Of a stretch of DNA of 64,000 nt, positions 27,834 through 37,944 are shown piece after piece (within the stretch, counting starts at the first letter, position 1; each line of letters begins with the position of its first letter). This DNA comes from Ligilactobacillus aviarius. Its GTDB lineage: Bacteria > Bacillota > Bacilli > Lactobacillales > Lactobacillaceae. The stretch is from the NCBI RefSeq assembly GCF_001654615.1, contig NZ_LWUD01000051.1, forward strand, positions 124,001-188,000, in the 5' to 3' direction. Position numbers and translations under genes: made by a program. The notes under the pieces are model-generated. The model was not told the DNA's origin and made no database searches. It saw only the letters and a list, made by a program, of their open reading frames with translations.

Positions 27834-30800
27834 CTAAATTACGTCCGCAAGCGATACGGAAACCATCTTGGAAACCCCCGATTCCTGCATCGTTACTCCA
27901 TAAAGAACATCAGCTTGCATCATCGTTCCCTTCCGGTGAGTAATGACGATAAATTGGGTTTCATCATCAAAGTTCTTCAAGTATTGCGAATACCGGGCAA
28001 CATTGGCATCATCCAATGCCGCTTCTGCTTCATCAAGCACCGCAAACGGAACCGGACGAACTTTCAAAAGCGCAAACAGCAAGGTGATCGCCGTTAGTGA
28101 CCGTTCACCACCCGAAAGCAAGCTTAATCGCTGGGCTTTCTTTCCCGGCGGCTGCGCGGTAATTTCAATTCCGGTATGTAAAAGATCATCCGGGGCCGTC
28201 AACGTTAAGTAAGCTTTCCCGCCACCAAAGATTTGCGGGAATAATGACGCAAAGGCCGTCGCAACCTGATCAAAGGTTTCTTTAAACCGGGTCTTAACTT
28301 CATTATCCATTTCATCCATACTCTGAACCAATGTTTCCTTCGCATTGTTGAGGTCATTTTGCTGGGCATTTAAGAATTCGAACCGTTCATTGACCCGTTC
28401 AAATTCGTCAATGGCACCTAAATTAACTTCTCCAAGTTCGTCAATTCCACGTTTCAAGAGCTTCAAATGACGTTGAACCTCATTCAGATCAGTTTCTTGA
28501 GCTTCTTGAACCGCCTTTTCAAACGTCATTTCATACGTATCGGTCAATTCTTGAAGGTGCTGTTCAAGCTTCGATGTTAACCGGCCAAGTTGCAAACTCG
28601 CCTTGCGCTGATCATCATTTGATGCTTGCTGTAATTCATTTGCCCGCCGTAAGCGGCTTTCCGCATCCGCAACCTGATCATGCAACTCATCCCGTTGCGC
28701 CCGCATTTGCTTAACCTTAGCGGTGTATTCGGCATGTTGCTTTTCAATTTCAGCTTGCTTTTTGGCCAATTCATCACCATGCATATCATTCAAGGATTGC
28801 TGGCTTTGAATTCGTTCAAGGGACTGCTTTCCCTGATCAAGCGCCCGGTTAAGCTGATTGATCTGCGTTTGATATTCGTTGGCCTGTAATTGAGCATTCG
28901 TCAACCGTTCATTCACAAGCAATAATTGTTGTTTAAATTCATTTAACTTCGCCGAACTTTCCCGTTGCGTTGACCGCGCATCTTCACTGAACTGTTTTTT
29001 ATCATCCAATTCAGTTTGAAGCTCCACAATTGACGCTGTTAACGATTCAACTTGTTTTTTTAATTCTGCTTGGCGGGCAGCGGCTTTCGTCCCATCCAAG
29101 TCCTGCAATTGCCGGTGCAACTGTTCTTGATGACGGTGCTGTTCATCAAACTGTTGTTGAATTGCAGCAAGGTTCTTCTGCATTGCTGTCAATTGTTGAT
29201 GCAGTTCGTTGACCTGCGTTGCATTTTGCTGATCCTTAGTGATCACATCCGCTAACTGACGTTTAAGCTGCTTCCCATGTTCCTCAAGTTCGCCAAGTTT
29301 GGTCTGCATCGTCTTTAACTGTTCTTTTAAAACCGTGCTTTCCTGTTTCTTTTGAAGCAAGCCATTTCGTTGAGTGCGGTTTGCACCCCCGGTCATTGAG
29401 CCGCCAGGGTTTACAACTTCGCCCTTTAACGTTACCAGTTTTACGCGGTGATTGACTGCCCGCGCAATCCGGGTCGCTGCATCAATATCCTTAACGATCA
29501 ACGTTGTTCCAAGCAAATATTGGATCACGTTGCGATTGGAAGCATCAAAGGTTACCAAGTCACTTGCAATTCCAACCATTCCGGAATCATTCCGGGCTTG
29601 CTGGAGCAGCCGTGAATCGATGGACCGAGCCCGCATCGTCGTTTGCGGTAAAAATGTCGCCCGGCCTAACCGTTTTTGGGTTAAGAACCGAATTCCGGCC
29701 TTAGCTGCATTTTCATCCTTCACAATGATATTTTGCAGCTGACTTCCAAGAGTCGTTTCGATTGCTTGAGAATATTGTTGATCAACGTTGATTGCTTCGG
29801 CAACTGAGCCAACAATGCCTTGCAAGTGGTTCCGTTGTTTTAAAACTTCGCGAACCCCTTGGTAATACCCAGAATAATTATGAGCAACGCTTTCTAACGC
29901 TTCCAGCCGGGCCTGAGCTTTTTGCATGATCTCGCTTGCTTGATACCAGTTTTGCCGTTGCTGATCGATCTGCGCGTTCAGCTTTGTCCGCTTTTCGCGA
30001 TACGTTTCAGCTTGACGTTCAGCATCCTCAAGGTTCGCTTGGCATTCAGCCGTTTGTGTCTTGGCCGCCGTTAATTGATCTTGAAGCGGCTTCGTTTCTG
30101 CTTGGGCCGTTGCTAACAGCTTTTGAACCTGCGCCAGTTCTGATTGGCGCTGGGTTTCGCTTTGTTCCAATACATGAATTTCATTTTCGGCCTGCATCTT
30201 TTGCTGGGTTTGCTGATTGATTTGATCAGTAAGCTTAGCAATTGCTTGTTCAAGTTCTTCGGGCGCAAGCTTTTGATCCGCACTCAAACTTTTAATTTGA
30301 TGCTGCAGTTTTTGCTTTTCACCCTTCAATTCTTCGATCCGCTTTTGAGCCGTTGTCAACTTTTCTTGAATCTTTGCTAAATCGTGTTGATTTTCATCGA
30401 TCTGCTTTGTCAGGCTTTCGATTTTTTCAATTTGAAATTGCCGCTGTTGTTCGGAAATATCCTTCTTCCCGGCAAGGCGTTCCCGTTGCTGAGTTAAAGT
30501 AACTAATTGTGTTTGAACTTGGTCCAATTGATTTTCGATTGTCTGCTGTTGCTCGTGCAATTGGGTTGTATGTTCTTCTTGATCAAGCGCCGCCTGCTTA
30601 TACTTGGCTAATAATTCCTTAGCCTGCTTTAACTGCTGATCAAGTTCAGCTTTTTGCTTTCGACCCTGCTGAATTTCAAGCACCAATTCATTTAAGTGAT
30701 AATAATCAAATTGCTTCTTTTGTTCAACATAATCCTTCGCAATGCTGGCCTGTTCTTCAAGAGGTTCCCGTTGCCGCTTCAATTCCGTTAGAATATCAAC

Positions 30801-31373
30801 AACGCGGTCTAAATGGTCCGTGGTTTCCTTTAATTCTTTTTCGGCCCGTTCCTTTTCTTTCTTATATTTCAAAACCCCCGCAGTTTCTTCGATCAAAACC
30901 CGGCGATCTTCAGGCTTACTGTTAAAAATTGATTCCACTCTACCTTGAGAAATAACCGAAAACGATTCTTTTCCCAAGCCGGTATCCATGAAAAGGTTGA
31001 CGATATCCTTTAACCGCACTTTTTTCCCATTCAAAAGAAATTCACTTTCACCGCTGCGATAAATTCGGCGAGTGATGCGCAACTCATCTGGCTGGTCTGG
31101 CAAAAAGCGGTCAGAATTATCAAATTCGATTTCAACTTCCGCCCGGTTCAACGGCGCGCGGGTTGCCGAGCCGGCAAAAATAACATCCGGCATCTTGCTT
31201 CCCCGAAGACTTTTGGCTGACTGTTCACCTAAAACCCACCGGAGCGATTCAATGATGTTGCTCTTCCCGCTTCCGTTCGGACCGACGATTCCCGTAATTC
31301 CAGGTTGAAAGTCAATTTCAGTTTTATCTGCAAATGATTTAAAACCATTGATCGTTAATGATTTTAATTTCAA
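27834..31373 (-). CDS. smc: Chromosome condensation protein SMC
   Basis: A 1179-residue SMC ATPase that loops and segregates the chromosome with ScpA/ScpB. Walker A GPNGSGKSNIIESLRWVLG is near the N-terminus. Two long coiled coils, very rich in Gln, flank the hinge near 510-650 (GVREVLKQRNHLQGIVGSVA, then LVTLKGEVVNPGGSMTGG). The C-terminal head has the signature LSGGERSLTAITLLFAL and Walker B PFAVLDEAEAALDD. Length is typical. It lies 16 nt upstream of ftsY. Confidence 0.98.
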   Translation of the reverse strand: MKLKSLTINGFKSFADKTEIDFQPGITGIVGPNGSGKSNIIESLRWVLGEQSAKSLRGSKMPDVIFAGSATRAPLNRAEVEIEFDNSDRFLPDQPDELRITRRIYRSGESEFLLNGKKVRLKDIVNLFMDTGLGKESFSVISQGRVESIFNSKPEDRRVLIEETAGVLKYKKEKERAEKELKETTDHLDRVVDILTELKRQREPLEEQASIAKDYVEQKKQFDYYHLNELVLEIQQGRKQKAELDQQLKQAKELLAKYKQAALDQEEHTTQLHEQQQTIENQLDQVQTQLVTLTQQRERLAGKKDISEQQRQFQIEKIESLTKQIDENQHDLAKIQEKLTTAQKRIEELKGEKQKLQHQIKSLSADQKLAPEELEQAIAKLTDQINQQTQQKMQAENEIHVLEQSETQRQSELAQVQKLLATAQAETKPLQDQLTAAKTQTAECQANLEDAERQAETYREKRTKLNAQIDQQRQNWYQASEIMQKAQARLEALESVAHNYSGYYQGVREVLKQRNHLQGIVGSVAEAINVDQQYSQAIETTLGSQLQNIIVKDENAAKAGIRFLTQKRLGRATFLPQTTMRARSIDSRLLQQARNDSGMVGIASDLVTFDASNRNVIQYLLGTTLIVKDIDAATRIARAVNHRVKLVTLKGEVVNPGGSMTGGANRTQRNGLLQKKQESTVLKEQLKTMQTKLGELEEHGKQLKRQLADVITKDQQNATQVNELHQQLTAMQKNLAAIQQQFDEQHRHQEQLHRQLQDLDGTKAAARQAELKKQVESLTASIVELQTELDDKKQFSEDARSTQRESSAKLNEFKQQLLLVNERLTNAQLQANEYQTQINQLNRALDQGKQSLERIQSQQSLNDMHGDELAKKQAEIEKQHAEYTAKVKQMRAQRDELHDQVADAESRLRRANELQQASNDDQRKASLQLGRLTSKLEQHLQELTDTYEMTFEKAVQEAQETDLNEVQRHLKLLKRGIDELGEVNLGAIDEFERVNERFEFLNAQQNDLNNAKETLVQSMDEMDNEVKTRFKETFDQVATAFASLFPQIFGGGKAYLTLTAPDDLLHTGIEITAQPPGKKAQRLSLLSGGERSLTAITLLFALLKVRPVPFAVLDEAEAALDDANVARYSQYLKNFDDETQFIVITHRKGTMMQADVLYGVTMQESGVSKMVSVSLADVI

Positions 31374-31392
31374 CGCATTTCCTCCATCTCAT

Positions 31393-32088
31393 CTATTTGA
31401 CTTGGAATTTTTTCAACGCTTCAAAAGCTGCGGCCTGTTCGGCAGCTTTCTTCGTATGGCCAATTCCTTCACCAATTTCATCGCCGTTATACAAAACTTT
31501 CATCTTGTAAGTCCGATCGTTATCCGGTCCCTTACTCCAAACTTCTTGATATTGAATATCACACTGGCCGTCTTTTTGTAAGTATTCTTGCAACGCCGTC
31601 TTGTGATCAAAGAAGGTGTTGAACCATCCCATATCAAGTTTAGGAAAGACAACTTCACTGATAAACTTGACAACGGTTGGTTTGCCCTGGTCAAGATACA
31701 ATGCCCCAATAAAAGCTTCAAAAATATCACATAGAAGTGATGGCCGCTGCCGTGCATTGTTTTTCTCTTCACCTTTTCCCAGTCGAATAAATTCATCAAA
31801 GTGGCATTCCTTGGCGAATTTACTAAAACTGTCTTCACAAACCATTGCTGCCCGTAAACGTGATAATTTTCCTTCCGGCATTTCTGGGAACCGCTTAAAA
31901 AGGTATTCTGAAACGCAGAGCTGCATTACCGCATCTCCCAAAAACTCGGTTCGTTCATAGTAATCGAGTTTTTCTTTCGGATGTTCATTGACATATGATT
32001 TATGCGTAAACGCAGCGTCATAATAATCCATGTTATTAATCGTAATTCCATAGTTTTCTTTTAAATGTTGAGCTAATCCGATTATCAT
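31393..32088 (-). CDS. rnc: Ribonuclease III
   Basis: A 231-residue double-strand-specific endoribonuclease that processes rRNA precursors and structured mRNAs. The catalytic motif YERTEFLGDAVMQLCVSEYL and the second acidic cluster (DIFEAFIGALYLDQG) are intact. The C-terminal dsRNA-binding domain starts near 158 (DHKTALQEYLQKDG) and ends GIGHTKKAAEQAAAFEALKK. It is first of rnc-smc-ftsY-ylxM-ffh and has its own promoter. Confidence 0.98.
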   Translation of the reverse strand: MIIGLAQHLKENYGITINNMDYYDAAFTHKSYVNEHPKEKLDYYERTEFLGDAVMQLCVSEYLFKRFPEMPEGKLSRLRAAMVCEDSFSKFAKECHFDEFIRLGKGEEKNNARQRPSLLCDIFEAFIGALYLDQGKPTVVKFISEVVFPKLDMGWFNTFFDHKTALQEYLQKDGQCDIQYQEVWSKGPDNDRTYKMKVLYNGDEIGEGIGHTKKAAEQAAAFEALKKFQVK

Positions 32089-32122
32089 AATTTCTCCTTA
32101 TCTTTTCTAATTGTCGACAATT

Positions 32123-32157
32123 ACTCCGATGATACATTATACCATATCAAACGGAGT
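32123..32157 (-). promoter_or_regulatory. rnc promoter within an inverted repeat
   Basis: On the minus strand an extended -10 TGGTATAAT has its hexamer at 32136-32141. It is flanked by ACTCCG..TGATA and TATCA..CGGAGT arms (32145-32157 and 32123-32134), a near-perfect dyad around the -10. It may be an operator. Confidence 0.5.
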
Positions 32158-32184
32158 TACAAATTCGGCCATTCAGATATAACA

Positions 32185-32216
32185 AAGGAGGTTGTGCCAT
32201 AAGCCGCAACCTCCTT
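32185..32216 (-). terminator. Terminator after acpP
   Basis: On the minus strand AAGGAGGTTG pairs with CAACCTCCTT (10 bp) around a 12-nt loop that can pair further; the T-tail (TGTTAT) is weak. Confidence 0.75.
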
Positions 32217-32229
32217 GAAAACTTAACCA

Positions 32230-32472
32230 TTATTCCATATTTTCTTTGATGTATTGAACTGCATCACCGACGGTATTCAACTTTTCAGCTTCTTCGTCAG
32301 GAATTTCAGCGCCAAATGCGTCTTCCAAGTCAAGGATGAATTCAACAAAATCAATTGAATCAGCATCCAAGTCCTTCTTAAAGTTCAATTCGTTTGTAAT
32401 TTTATCTTTTGTAATTTCAAAGTGGTCAGCCATAATGCCGGCGATCTTATCAAAAATTTCTTGTTCGCTCAT
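32230..32472 (-). CDS. acpP: Acyl carrier protein
   Basis: An 80-residue acidic carrier protein. The Ser that takes phosphopantetheine is in DLDADSIDFVEFILD (Ser39). The start at 32472 (MSEQEIF) was preferred over an ATG 6 nt upstream because GAGGG lies directly against that upstream codon but at proper spacing to this one. It follows plsX, the usual fatty-acid/phospholipid neighbour. Confidence 0.96.
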   Translation of the reverse strand: MSEQEIFDKIAGIMADHFEITKDKITNELNFKKDLDADSIDFVEFILDLEDAFGAEIPDEEAEKLNTVGDAVQYIKENME

Positions 32473-32538
32473 GAACATCCCTCTTTTCTATTAATTTATG
32501 GAATATAATTTAACACTTTTAATTCGATTTTGAAAGAA

Positions 32539-33549
32539 TTAATTTTGTTCTTCATCTTGGGTTTGAAATGCCGTTTCAAACTTACTTAATAATTTTTCAT
32601 TTAAAATCGTCCGAATCTGCTTCATGGTGTAGTAGACTGTCTGAGCATCACTTGACCCGTGAGCCTTAACAACTGGAGCTTTAACTCCCAGCAAAACGGC
32701 GCCGCCATACCGTGATGGATTGACCCGGTCCTTGATCTTCATCAAGTTCGGCTTGAACATCAATGCGCCTAATTTGCCGAAGACATTGGCATCCTTTACA
32801 CTGTCTTTTACCAAGTGCATTACCGCCGAAGCTGTTCCTTCGATTGCTTTAAGAACCGCATTGCCGGTAAATCCATCCGCAACCGCAACGTCGCATACCC
32901 CATTTGTTAAATCGCGGGATTCGACATTGCCAACAAAATTCAATGACGGATCTTCACTGATCAATTGATATGCTGCTTGCGTTAATTTGCTTCCCTTATG
33001 CGGTTCGGTTCCGTTATTCAAAAGTCCGATTCGGGGATTTTCAATTCCACGAACCGTTTGGGCATAAAACTTCCCCATCACGGCAAATTGATGCAGGTAC
33101 TCCGGCTTGTTATCCGCATTTGCTCCACTATCAAGCAGGTTGAAGCCCCCTTGAGCAGCTGAAACAACCGGCAAAGTCGAAAGCAAGCCTGGCCGTTCAA
33201 CGCCTTTGATTCGCCCAATTAAAAGCAACCCGGCAGCAAGCAAGGCCCCAGTGTTTCCGCATGAAAACAGGGCATCGGCTTGCCCTTCCTTAACCGCTTT
33301 AGCAGCCAAAACTAACGATGATTGTTTCTTCCGCCGAATTGCTTTTACCGGTTCATCGTTCATTACGATCACCTCATCAGCCTGTTCAAAACTGATTCGG
33401 GTTTGATCCTTCACTAACGGTTTAACCTCGTCAATCTTCCCAAATAATACAAATTCCATGTCTTCAAAGGCATCGCGGGCTTTTTCAACCCCTTCAACAA
33501 CACTTTGCGGGGCGTTGTCGCCGCCCATCGCATCAACTGCAATTTTCAT
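32539..33549 (-). CDS. plsX: Phosphate acyltransferase PlsX
   Basis: A 336-residue enzyme that converts acyl-ACP to acyl-phosphate, the acyl donor for PlsY in phosphatidic acid synthesis. The N-terminus MKIAVDAMGGDNAPQSVVEG and GCDVA-like VCDVAVADGFTGNAVLKAIEG are characteristic. It is 19 nt after recG and before acpP, in the fapR-less arrangement common in lactobacilli. Confidence 0.97.
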   Translation of the reverse strand: MKIAVDAMGGDNAPQSVVEGVEKARDAFEDMEFVLFGKIDEVKPLVKDQTRISFEQADEVIVMNDEPVKAIRRKKQSSLVLAAKAVKEGQADALFSCGNTGALLAAGLLLIGRIKGVERPGLLSTLPVVSAAQGGFNLLDSGANADNKPEYLHQFAVMGKFYAQTVRGIENPRIGLLNNGTEPHKGSKLTQAAYQLISEDPSLNFVGNVESRDLTNGVCDVAVADGFTGNAVLKAIEGTASAVMHLVKDSVKDANVFGKLGALMFKPNLMKIKDRVNPSRYGGAVLLGVKAPVVKAHGSSDAQTVYYTMKQIRTILNEKLLSKFETAFQTQDEEQN

Positions 33550-33568
33550 CTTCTAATCTCCTCCACTT

Positions 33569-35611
33569 CTAATCCAAATTATCACCTTGGTTGCGATGAT
33601 GATTTAAATAACGAATCAACTCTTGGTTCTCTTCCCGAGTTTCAAAATCCGGTTCATTGATTATCCGGTGCGCCTCTTCCTGCGCAATCTGCAAAATCTT
33701 TAAGTCCGCAACCGGATCGCCGACTTTAAATTCTGGCAGTCCAGCTTGAGCAGTTCCAAGAACGTCTCCTGGTCCCCGAAGTTCAAGGTCGCGTTGCGCA
33801 ATTACGAACCCGTCCGTCGTTGAAACCATCGTCTTCATTCGTTCTTTGCCATAATCACTATTCGGATCAGCAATCAAAAAACAATATGATTTCCGTTCAC
33901 CCCGGCCGACCCGACCGCGCAACTGGTGCAACTGTGCCAGTCCAAACCGGTCAGCGTCAAGGATCATCATGATCGACGCGTTCGGGACATCAACCCCGAC
34001 TTCAACGACCGTCGTTGAAACCAGAATATCATATTCGTGGTCTTTGAACTTTTGCATGACTAATTCCTTTTCGTCCGGTTTTAAACGTCCATGCAACAGT
34101 CCAATCTTAAACCGTCCATTGAAATAGTCCTGCAGTTTCTGGTAAACTTCCTCGGCATTTTGCAAATCCAGCATTTCAGATTCTTCAATCAACGGAGACA
34201 CAACGTATGCTTGCGCGCCATCATTCAGCTGCCGCTCCATGAACTTCAACGCGTCATTCGTTTGCTTTTTCCGTAACCACGTTGTTTCGATCGGTTGCCG
34301 GCCTTGCGGCAATTCATCAATGATCGAAACATCCATTTCACCATACGTGGTAATCGCTAATGTCCGCGGGATTGGGGTCGCCGTCATTGCCAAGACATCC
34401 GGATTATGTCCTTTTTCCCGGAGTTTCTTCCGCTGATTAACCCCAAAACGGTGCTGTTCGTCCGTAATCACTAACCCTAAATTTTTAAAAACAACATCGT
34501 CCTGAATCAACGCATGGGTCCCAACGACAATTTGAAGGTCATTATTCGCCAAATGCTTTAACATTTCACGCCGGGCGGTTACCTTGCTGACCGTTGTTCC
34601 CGTCATTAACCCGACGTTAATTCCTAGCGGAGCAAACAGCTTACTTAATTTTTCGGCATGCTGCTGGGCCAAAATTTCAGTTGGGGCCATTAATGCCGTC
34701 TGAAAGCCCGCCGTTACCGCCGCATACATCGCAATGGCCGCGACAATCGTTTTTCCGGAACCAACATCTCCCTGTAACAGGCGATTCATCTTTAACGGTT
34801 CGCGCATGTTGCGACAGATCTCATTGACAACCCGCTTTTGCGCATTCGTTAACTCAAATGGTAACCGGCCAATAAACTGCTTCAATTTTTGATTATCATA
34901 GTTGATTGCAATTCCTTGATTTTGGCGATCTTCCTTTTTCAGCATCTGCAATCCGGCCTGAAAGCGGAAAAACTCTTCAAAAATCGCGGATCGCCGGGCT
35001 AAATCAGCCTGCTTTTTACTGGTTGGAAAATGCATATCGTGAATGATCTGTTGTCGCGGTTCCAACCGGTACTTATTCCGCAACGAAAGCGGCACAAGGT
35101 CGCGAATCACATCATGATACTGGTCATATGCAAGCTCAACCAGCTTTTGGACTTGATTCGCCTTCAATTCCTTCGAAGCCCGGTAAACACCCTTAAAATC
35201 ATTTTGCTGCCCGACTGGAATGATCTTCATCCCCGTAAAACTTTGCCGCTTAGCATTGTACCGGCCATAAACTGCAAGTGAAGCTCCTAATTGAACCTTT
35301 GATTTCAAATACGGTTGGTTGAAAAAGGTTACCATGATCACTTGATGTTCAACTAACAAGCGGAAATTTAACCGGTTGCGGCGCCGGCCAAACCGAATCA
35401 CGGTCGGTTCCGAAGCTACCGTCCCCTTTAAGGTCACCTTTTCCTGTTCACTAATTTCAGAAAGGTCCTTAACTGCCAAGTCATCGTAACGAAACGGATA
35501 ATCAGTAAGAAGGTCATCGATCGTTGAAATGCCAAGTTTATTCAATGCAACTGCTTTTTTAGGACCAACACCCTTTAACATTGTCACTGGATCATTTAAA
35601 CTTCGAGCCAT
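33569..35611 (-). CDS. recG: ATP-dependent DNA helicase RecG
   Basis: A 680-residue branch-migration helicase that remodels stalled forks and Holliday junctions. It has the wedge/OB domain in the first 200 residues, Walker A (LLQGDVGSGKTIVAAIAMY), the DEQH box (VITDEQHRFGVNQR), TATPIPRTL and the C-terminal QLRGRVGRG motif VI. The start MARSLN follows AAGGAGG by 9 nt; the longer open frame has no site and no homology expected. Confidence 0.97.
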   Translation of the reverse strand: MARSLNDPVTMLKGVGPKKAVALNKLGISTIDDLLTDYPFRYDDLAVKDLSEISEQEKVTLKGTVASEPTVIRFGRRRNRLNFRLLVEHQVIMVTFFNQPYLKSKVQLGASLAVYGRYNAKRQSFTGMKIIPVGQQNDFKGVYRASKELKANQVQKLVELAYDQYHDVIRDLVPLSLRNKYRLEPRQQIIHDMHFPTSKKQADLARRSAIFEEFFRFQAGLQMLKKEDRQNQGIAINYDNQKLKQFIGRLPFELTNAQKRVVNEICRNMREPLKMNRLLQGDVGSGKTIVAAIAMYAAVTAGFQTALMAPTEILAQQHAEKLSKLFAPLGINVGLMTGTTVSKVTARREMLKHLANNDLQIVVGTHALIQDDVVFKNLGLVITDEQHRFGVNQRKKLREKGHNPDVLAMTATPIPRTLAITTYGEMDVSIIDELPQGRQPIETTWLRKKQTNDALKFMERQLNDGAQAYVVSPLIEESEMLDLQNAEEVYQKLQDYFNGRFKIGLLHGRLKPDEKELVMQKFKDHEYDILVSTTVVEVGVDVPNASIMMILDADRFGLAQLHQLRGRVGRGERKSYCFLIADPNSDYGKERMKTMVSTTDGFVIAQRDLELRGPGDVLGTAQAGLPEFKVGDPVADLKILQIAQEEAHRIINEPDFETREENQELIRYLNHHRNQGDNLD

Positions 35612-35643
35612 CTGCTGATTCCTCCTTTCCGTTCTTGAATATG

Positions 35644-35673
35644 GAAGGAGGCTGTCCCATCGTCCAGCCTCCA
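35644..35673 (-). terminator. Hairpin after fakA, weak terminator
   Basis: GGAGGCTG pairs with CAGCCTCC around a partly paired loop, but the tail is TTCCAT, not a T-run. Read-through into recG is likely. Confidence 0.55.
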
Positions 35674-35692
35674 CTTGAATTTTTAAATTTTA

Positions 35693-37381
35693 TTATTCAA
35701 CCGAAATCAAGTATGGGTAAACCGGTTGGTCACCTTCATGGATCTCGATTTCATAATCTTCATCCCATGATTGGATCTCATCAGCAATTGCTTGGGCTTC
35801 TGCCTGATCAGCATCCGCACCGTAGATGATCGTAATCACTTCACTATCCTCATCAAGCATTGCTTTCACCATTTCAAGGGTTGCTTGCTTGCGATCCGGA
35901 TCAGTTACCTTGATCGAACCATCAACAATTCCCATATAGTTATCCTTCTTGATTTCTTGACCATCGATCGTTGTGTCCCGGACAGCAACCGTTACTTGTC
36001 CAGAGATCACATCATCAAGGGCTTCTTCCATTGCAGCCACATTTTCATCAATGTCGGCTTCCTTATTGAAGTTGATCATTGCGCTCAACCCTTGAGTAAT
36101 TGACCGGGTATGAACAACCTTCACGTTTGCATCCGCAACGTCGGCTGCCTGTTCAGCTGCCAAGAAAATGTTCTTGTTATTTGGTAAAACAATTACCTTA
36201 TCCTTGCCCGTCGCATTGATGGCATCCACGATGTCCTTTGTACTTGGATTCATCGTTTGCCCGCCTTGAATAATTTGGGTTACCCCAACGCTGTGGAATA
36301 ATTGGGCAAGCCCATCGCCTGAAGCAACGGCAATGATGCCATAATCGCCGGCAATTTGATTGATTTCAGCTTGTTGTTCTTCTTCGGCTTCTTTATCCTG
36401 TTCAAGGATCGTTTCGTGTTGAAGCCGCATGTTATCAACCTTAACCTTGATCAATGAACCGAATTTTTGACCATACGAAAGAACCTTCCCTGGTTGTTCA
36501 GTATGCACGTGGACCTTAACCACTTCATCATCCGCAATTACCAAAAGGGAATTTCCGATTTCTGAAAGATAGCCGCGGAAAGTATCATAATCGAATTTTT
36601 CATCCACTAACCGGCCAGCACCTAATTTAACCATGATTTCAGTACAGTAACCGTATTGAATGTCTTCCGTGTTTAATTGACTTTGGACACTCTTATGGTG
36701 TTCAGCACTTACCATGTCGTCCATATCAGCCGGAGTTGGGTGGTATTCCTGTTCGTCACGAACATTTCCTGATAAAGCATCAAAGAATCCCTGATAAACA
36801 AAAGTCAATCCTTGACCACCGGAATCAACAACGCCGACTTCTTTTAAGACTGGCAATAAGTCAGGGGTCGTCTTCAATGCAGCTTCAGCGGCTTCATAAG
36901 CGGCTTCCATGACTTCCACACAGTCATCAGATGTCTTAGCTGTCTTCGTTGCAGCTTCAGCAGCTTTCCGGGCAACCGTTAAAATCGTTCCCTCTTGGGG
37001 CTTCATAACGGCTTTATATGCCGTTTGAACTCCCGCAACAAGGGCATCAGCTAAATCTGCGGGGGTCAACTCTGCTTTGGCTACCGCATTCTTGCTGAAT
37101 CCGCGAAAGACTTGTGAAAGAATAACGCCTGAATTTCCGCGAGCGCCCATCAGCAATCCCTTTGCAAGGGCTTGTGAAAGTTCGCCAACACTTGATGATG
37201 TTGATTCTGAAACGTACTTTGCACCGCTTGCAAATGAAAGACTCATGTTAGTCCCAGTGTCACCATCTGGAACTGGAAAGACATTTAATGAATTAATAAA
37301 TTCCGCATTATTATTTAACCGATTTGAACTAACCGCAATCATCTTGCGGAATTCATTTTCAGTAATCTTTGAAATTTTCAA
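35693..37381 (-). CDS. fakA: Fatty acid kinase FakA (YloV/DAK2 family)
   Basis: A 562-residue protein. The N-terminal DhaL-type nucleotide-binding domain (FPVPDGDTGTNMSLSFASG, then MGARGNSGVILSQVFRGF) is followed by a middle domain and a C-terminal EDD-like fold (GQTMNPSTKDIVDAI). With FakB, such proteins phosphorylate exogenous fatty acids for phospholipid synthesis, which fits plsX and acpP downstream. The start appears to be TTG, with GGAGG upstream. The asp23-fakA pair is universal in the family. Confidence 0.93.
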   Translation of the reverse strand: MKISKITENEFRKMIAVSSNRLNNNAEFINSLNVFPVPDGDTGTNMSLSFASGAKYVSESTSSSVGELSQALAKGLLMGARGNSGVILSQVFRGFSKNAVAKAELTPADLADALVAGVQTAYKAVMKPQEGTILTVARKAAEAATKTAKTSDDCVEVMEAAYEAAEAALKTTPDLLPVLKEVGVVDSGGQGLTFVYQGFFDALSGNVRDEQEYHPTPADMDDMVSAEHHKSVQSQLNTEDIQYGYCTEIMVKLGAGRLVDEKFDYDTFRGYLSEIGNSLLVIADDEVVKVHVHTEQPGKVLSYGQKFGSLIKVKVDNMRLQHETILEQDKEAEEEQQAEINQIAGDYGIIAVASGDGLAQLFHSVGVTQIIQGGQTMNPSTKDIVDAINATGKDKVIVLPNNKNIFLAAEQAADVADANVKVVHTRSITQGLSAMINFNKEADIDENVAAMEEALDDVISGQVTVAVRDTTIDGQEIKKDNYMGIVDGSIKVTDPDRKQATLEMVKAMLDEDSEVITIIYGADADQAEAQAIADEIQSWDEDYEIEIHEGDQPVYPYLISVE

Positions 37382-37412
37382 CCTTCAAAATCCTCCTTGG
37401 TACCCATCAACG

Positions 37413-37775
37413 TTAATCTTCAATAACCTTTACGCCTTGAACGATCACGTTAACTGCTTTGGCCGTTACCCCAAGCATTGAGTCCAGATTATACTTAACT
37501 TTTTCTTGAACATTTCGGCAAACTTCTGAAATCTTCGTTCCGTAACCGACAATAATGTAAACATCGATTACAATTCCGTCGTCAGTTTGACGAACAACAA
37601 CTCCCTTTGAGTAGTTATCCCGTTTTAAAATTTCGTTTAAATTATCCCGAATTTGATTTTTACTTGCCATGCCGACAATTCCAAAAATTTCAGTTGCAGC
37701 TCCACCGACAACAGTTGCGATTACATCGTTACTAATATCAATTTTACCGAGTTGGTTTTGAATCTTCACTGCCAT
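37413..37775 (-). CDS. Asp23/Gls24 family envelope stress protein (YloU)
   Basis: A 120-residue Asp23-family protein with KIDISNDVIATVVGGAATEIFGIVGM and the VDVYIIVGYGTKI core. In staphylococci the homologue Asp23 lies under the membrane; the YloU form next to FakA may modulate fatty acid incorporation. It is first in the unit running to acpP and is divergent from rpmB. Confidence 0.93.
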   Translation of the reverse strand: MAVKIQNQLGKIDISNDVIATVVGGAATEIFGIVGMASKNQIRDNLNEILKRDNYSKGVVVRQTDDGIVIDVYIIVGYGTKISEVCRNVQEKVKYNLDSMLGVTAKAVNVIVQGVKVIED

Positions 37776-37816
37776 TCGAATTTGCCTCCTTATTTATGAC
37801 AATAATCGTTATCGCC

Positions 37817-37822
37817 ATTGTA
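37817..37822 (-). promoter_or_regulatory. Extended -10 of the asp23-fakA operon
   Basis: TACAAT with TGA before it on the minus strand; no good -35 other than a T-rich tract at the right distance. Confidence 0.5.
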
Positions 37823-37944
37823 TCATACGCAATTTTGAAAAAAAAGCCAATTAAACACCATTCAGGATATTTAAATAAGCACTATATTATCATAGCACAA
37901 AAATCGATTTTAGCTGACAAGTTAATTTACTTTACAGAAAAATC

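Noticed and set aside
37077-37481. 134-codon plus-strand frame opposite fakA and asp23
   Set aside because: It spans two real genes on the other strand, has no ribosome site, and its translation resembles no family.
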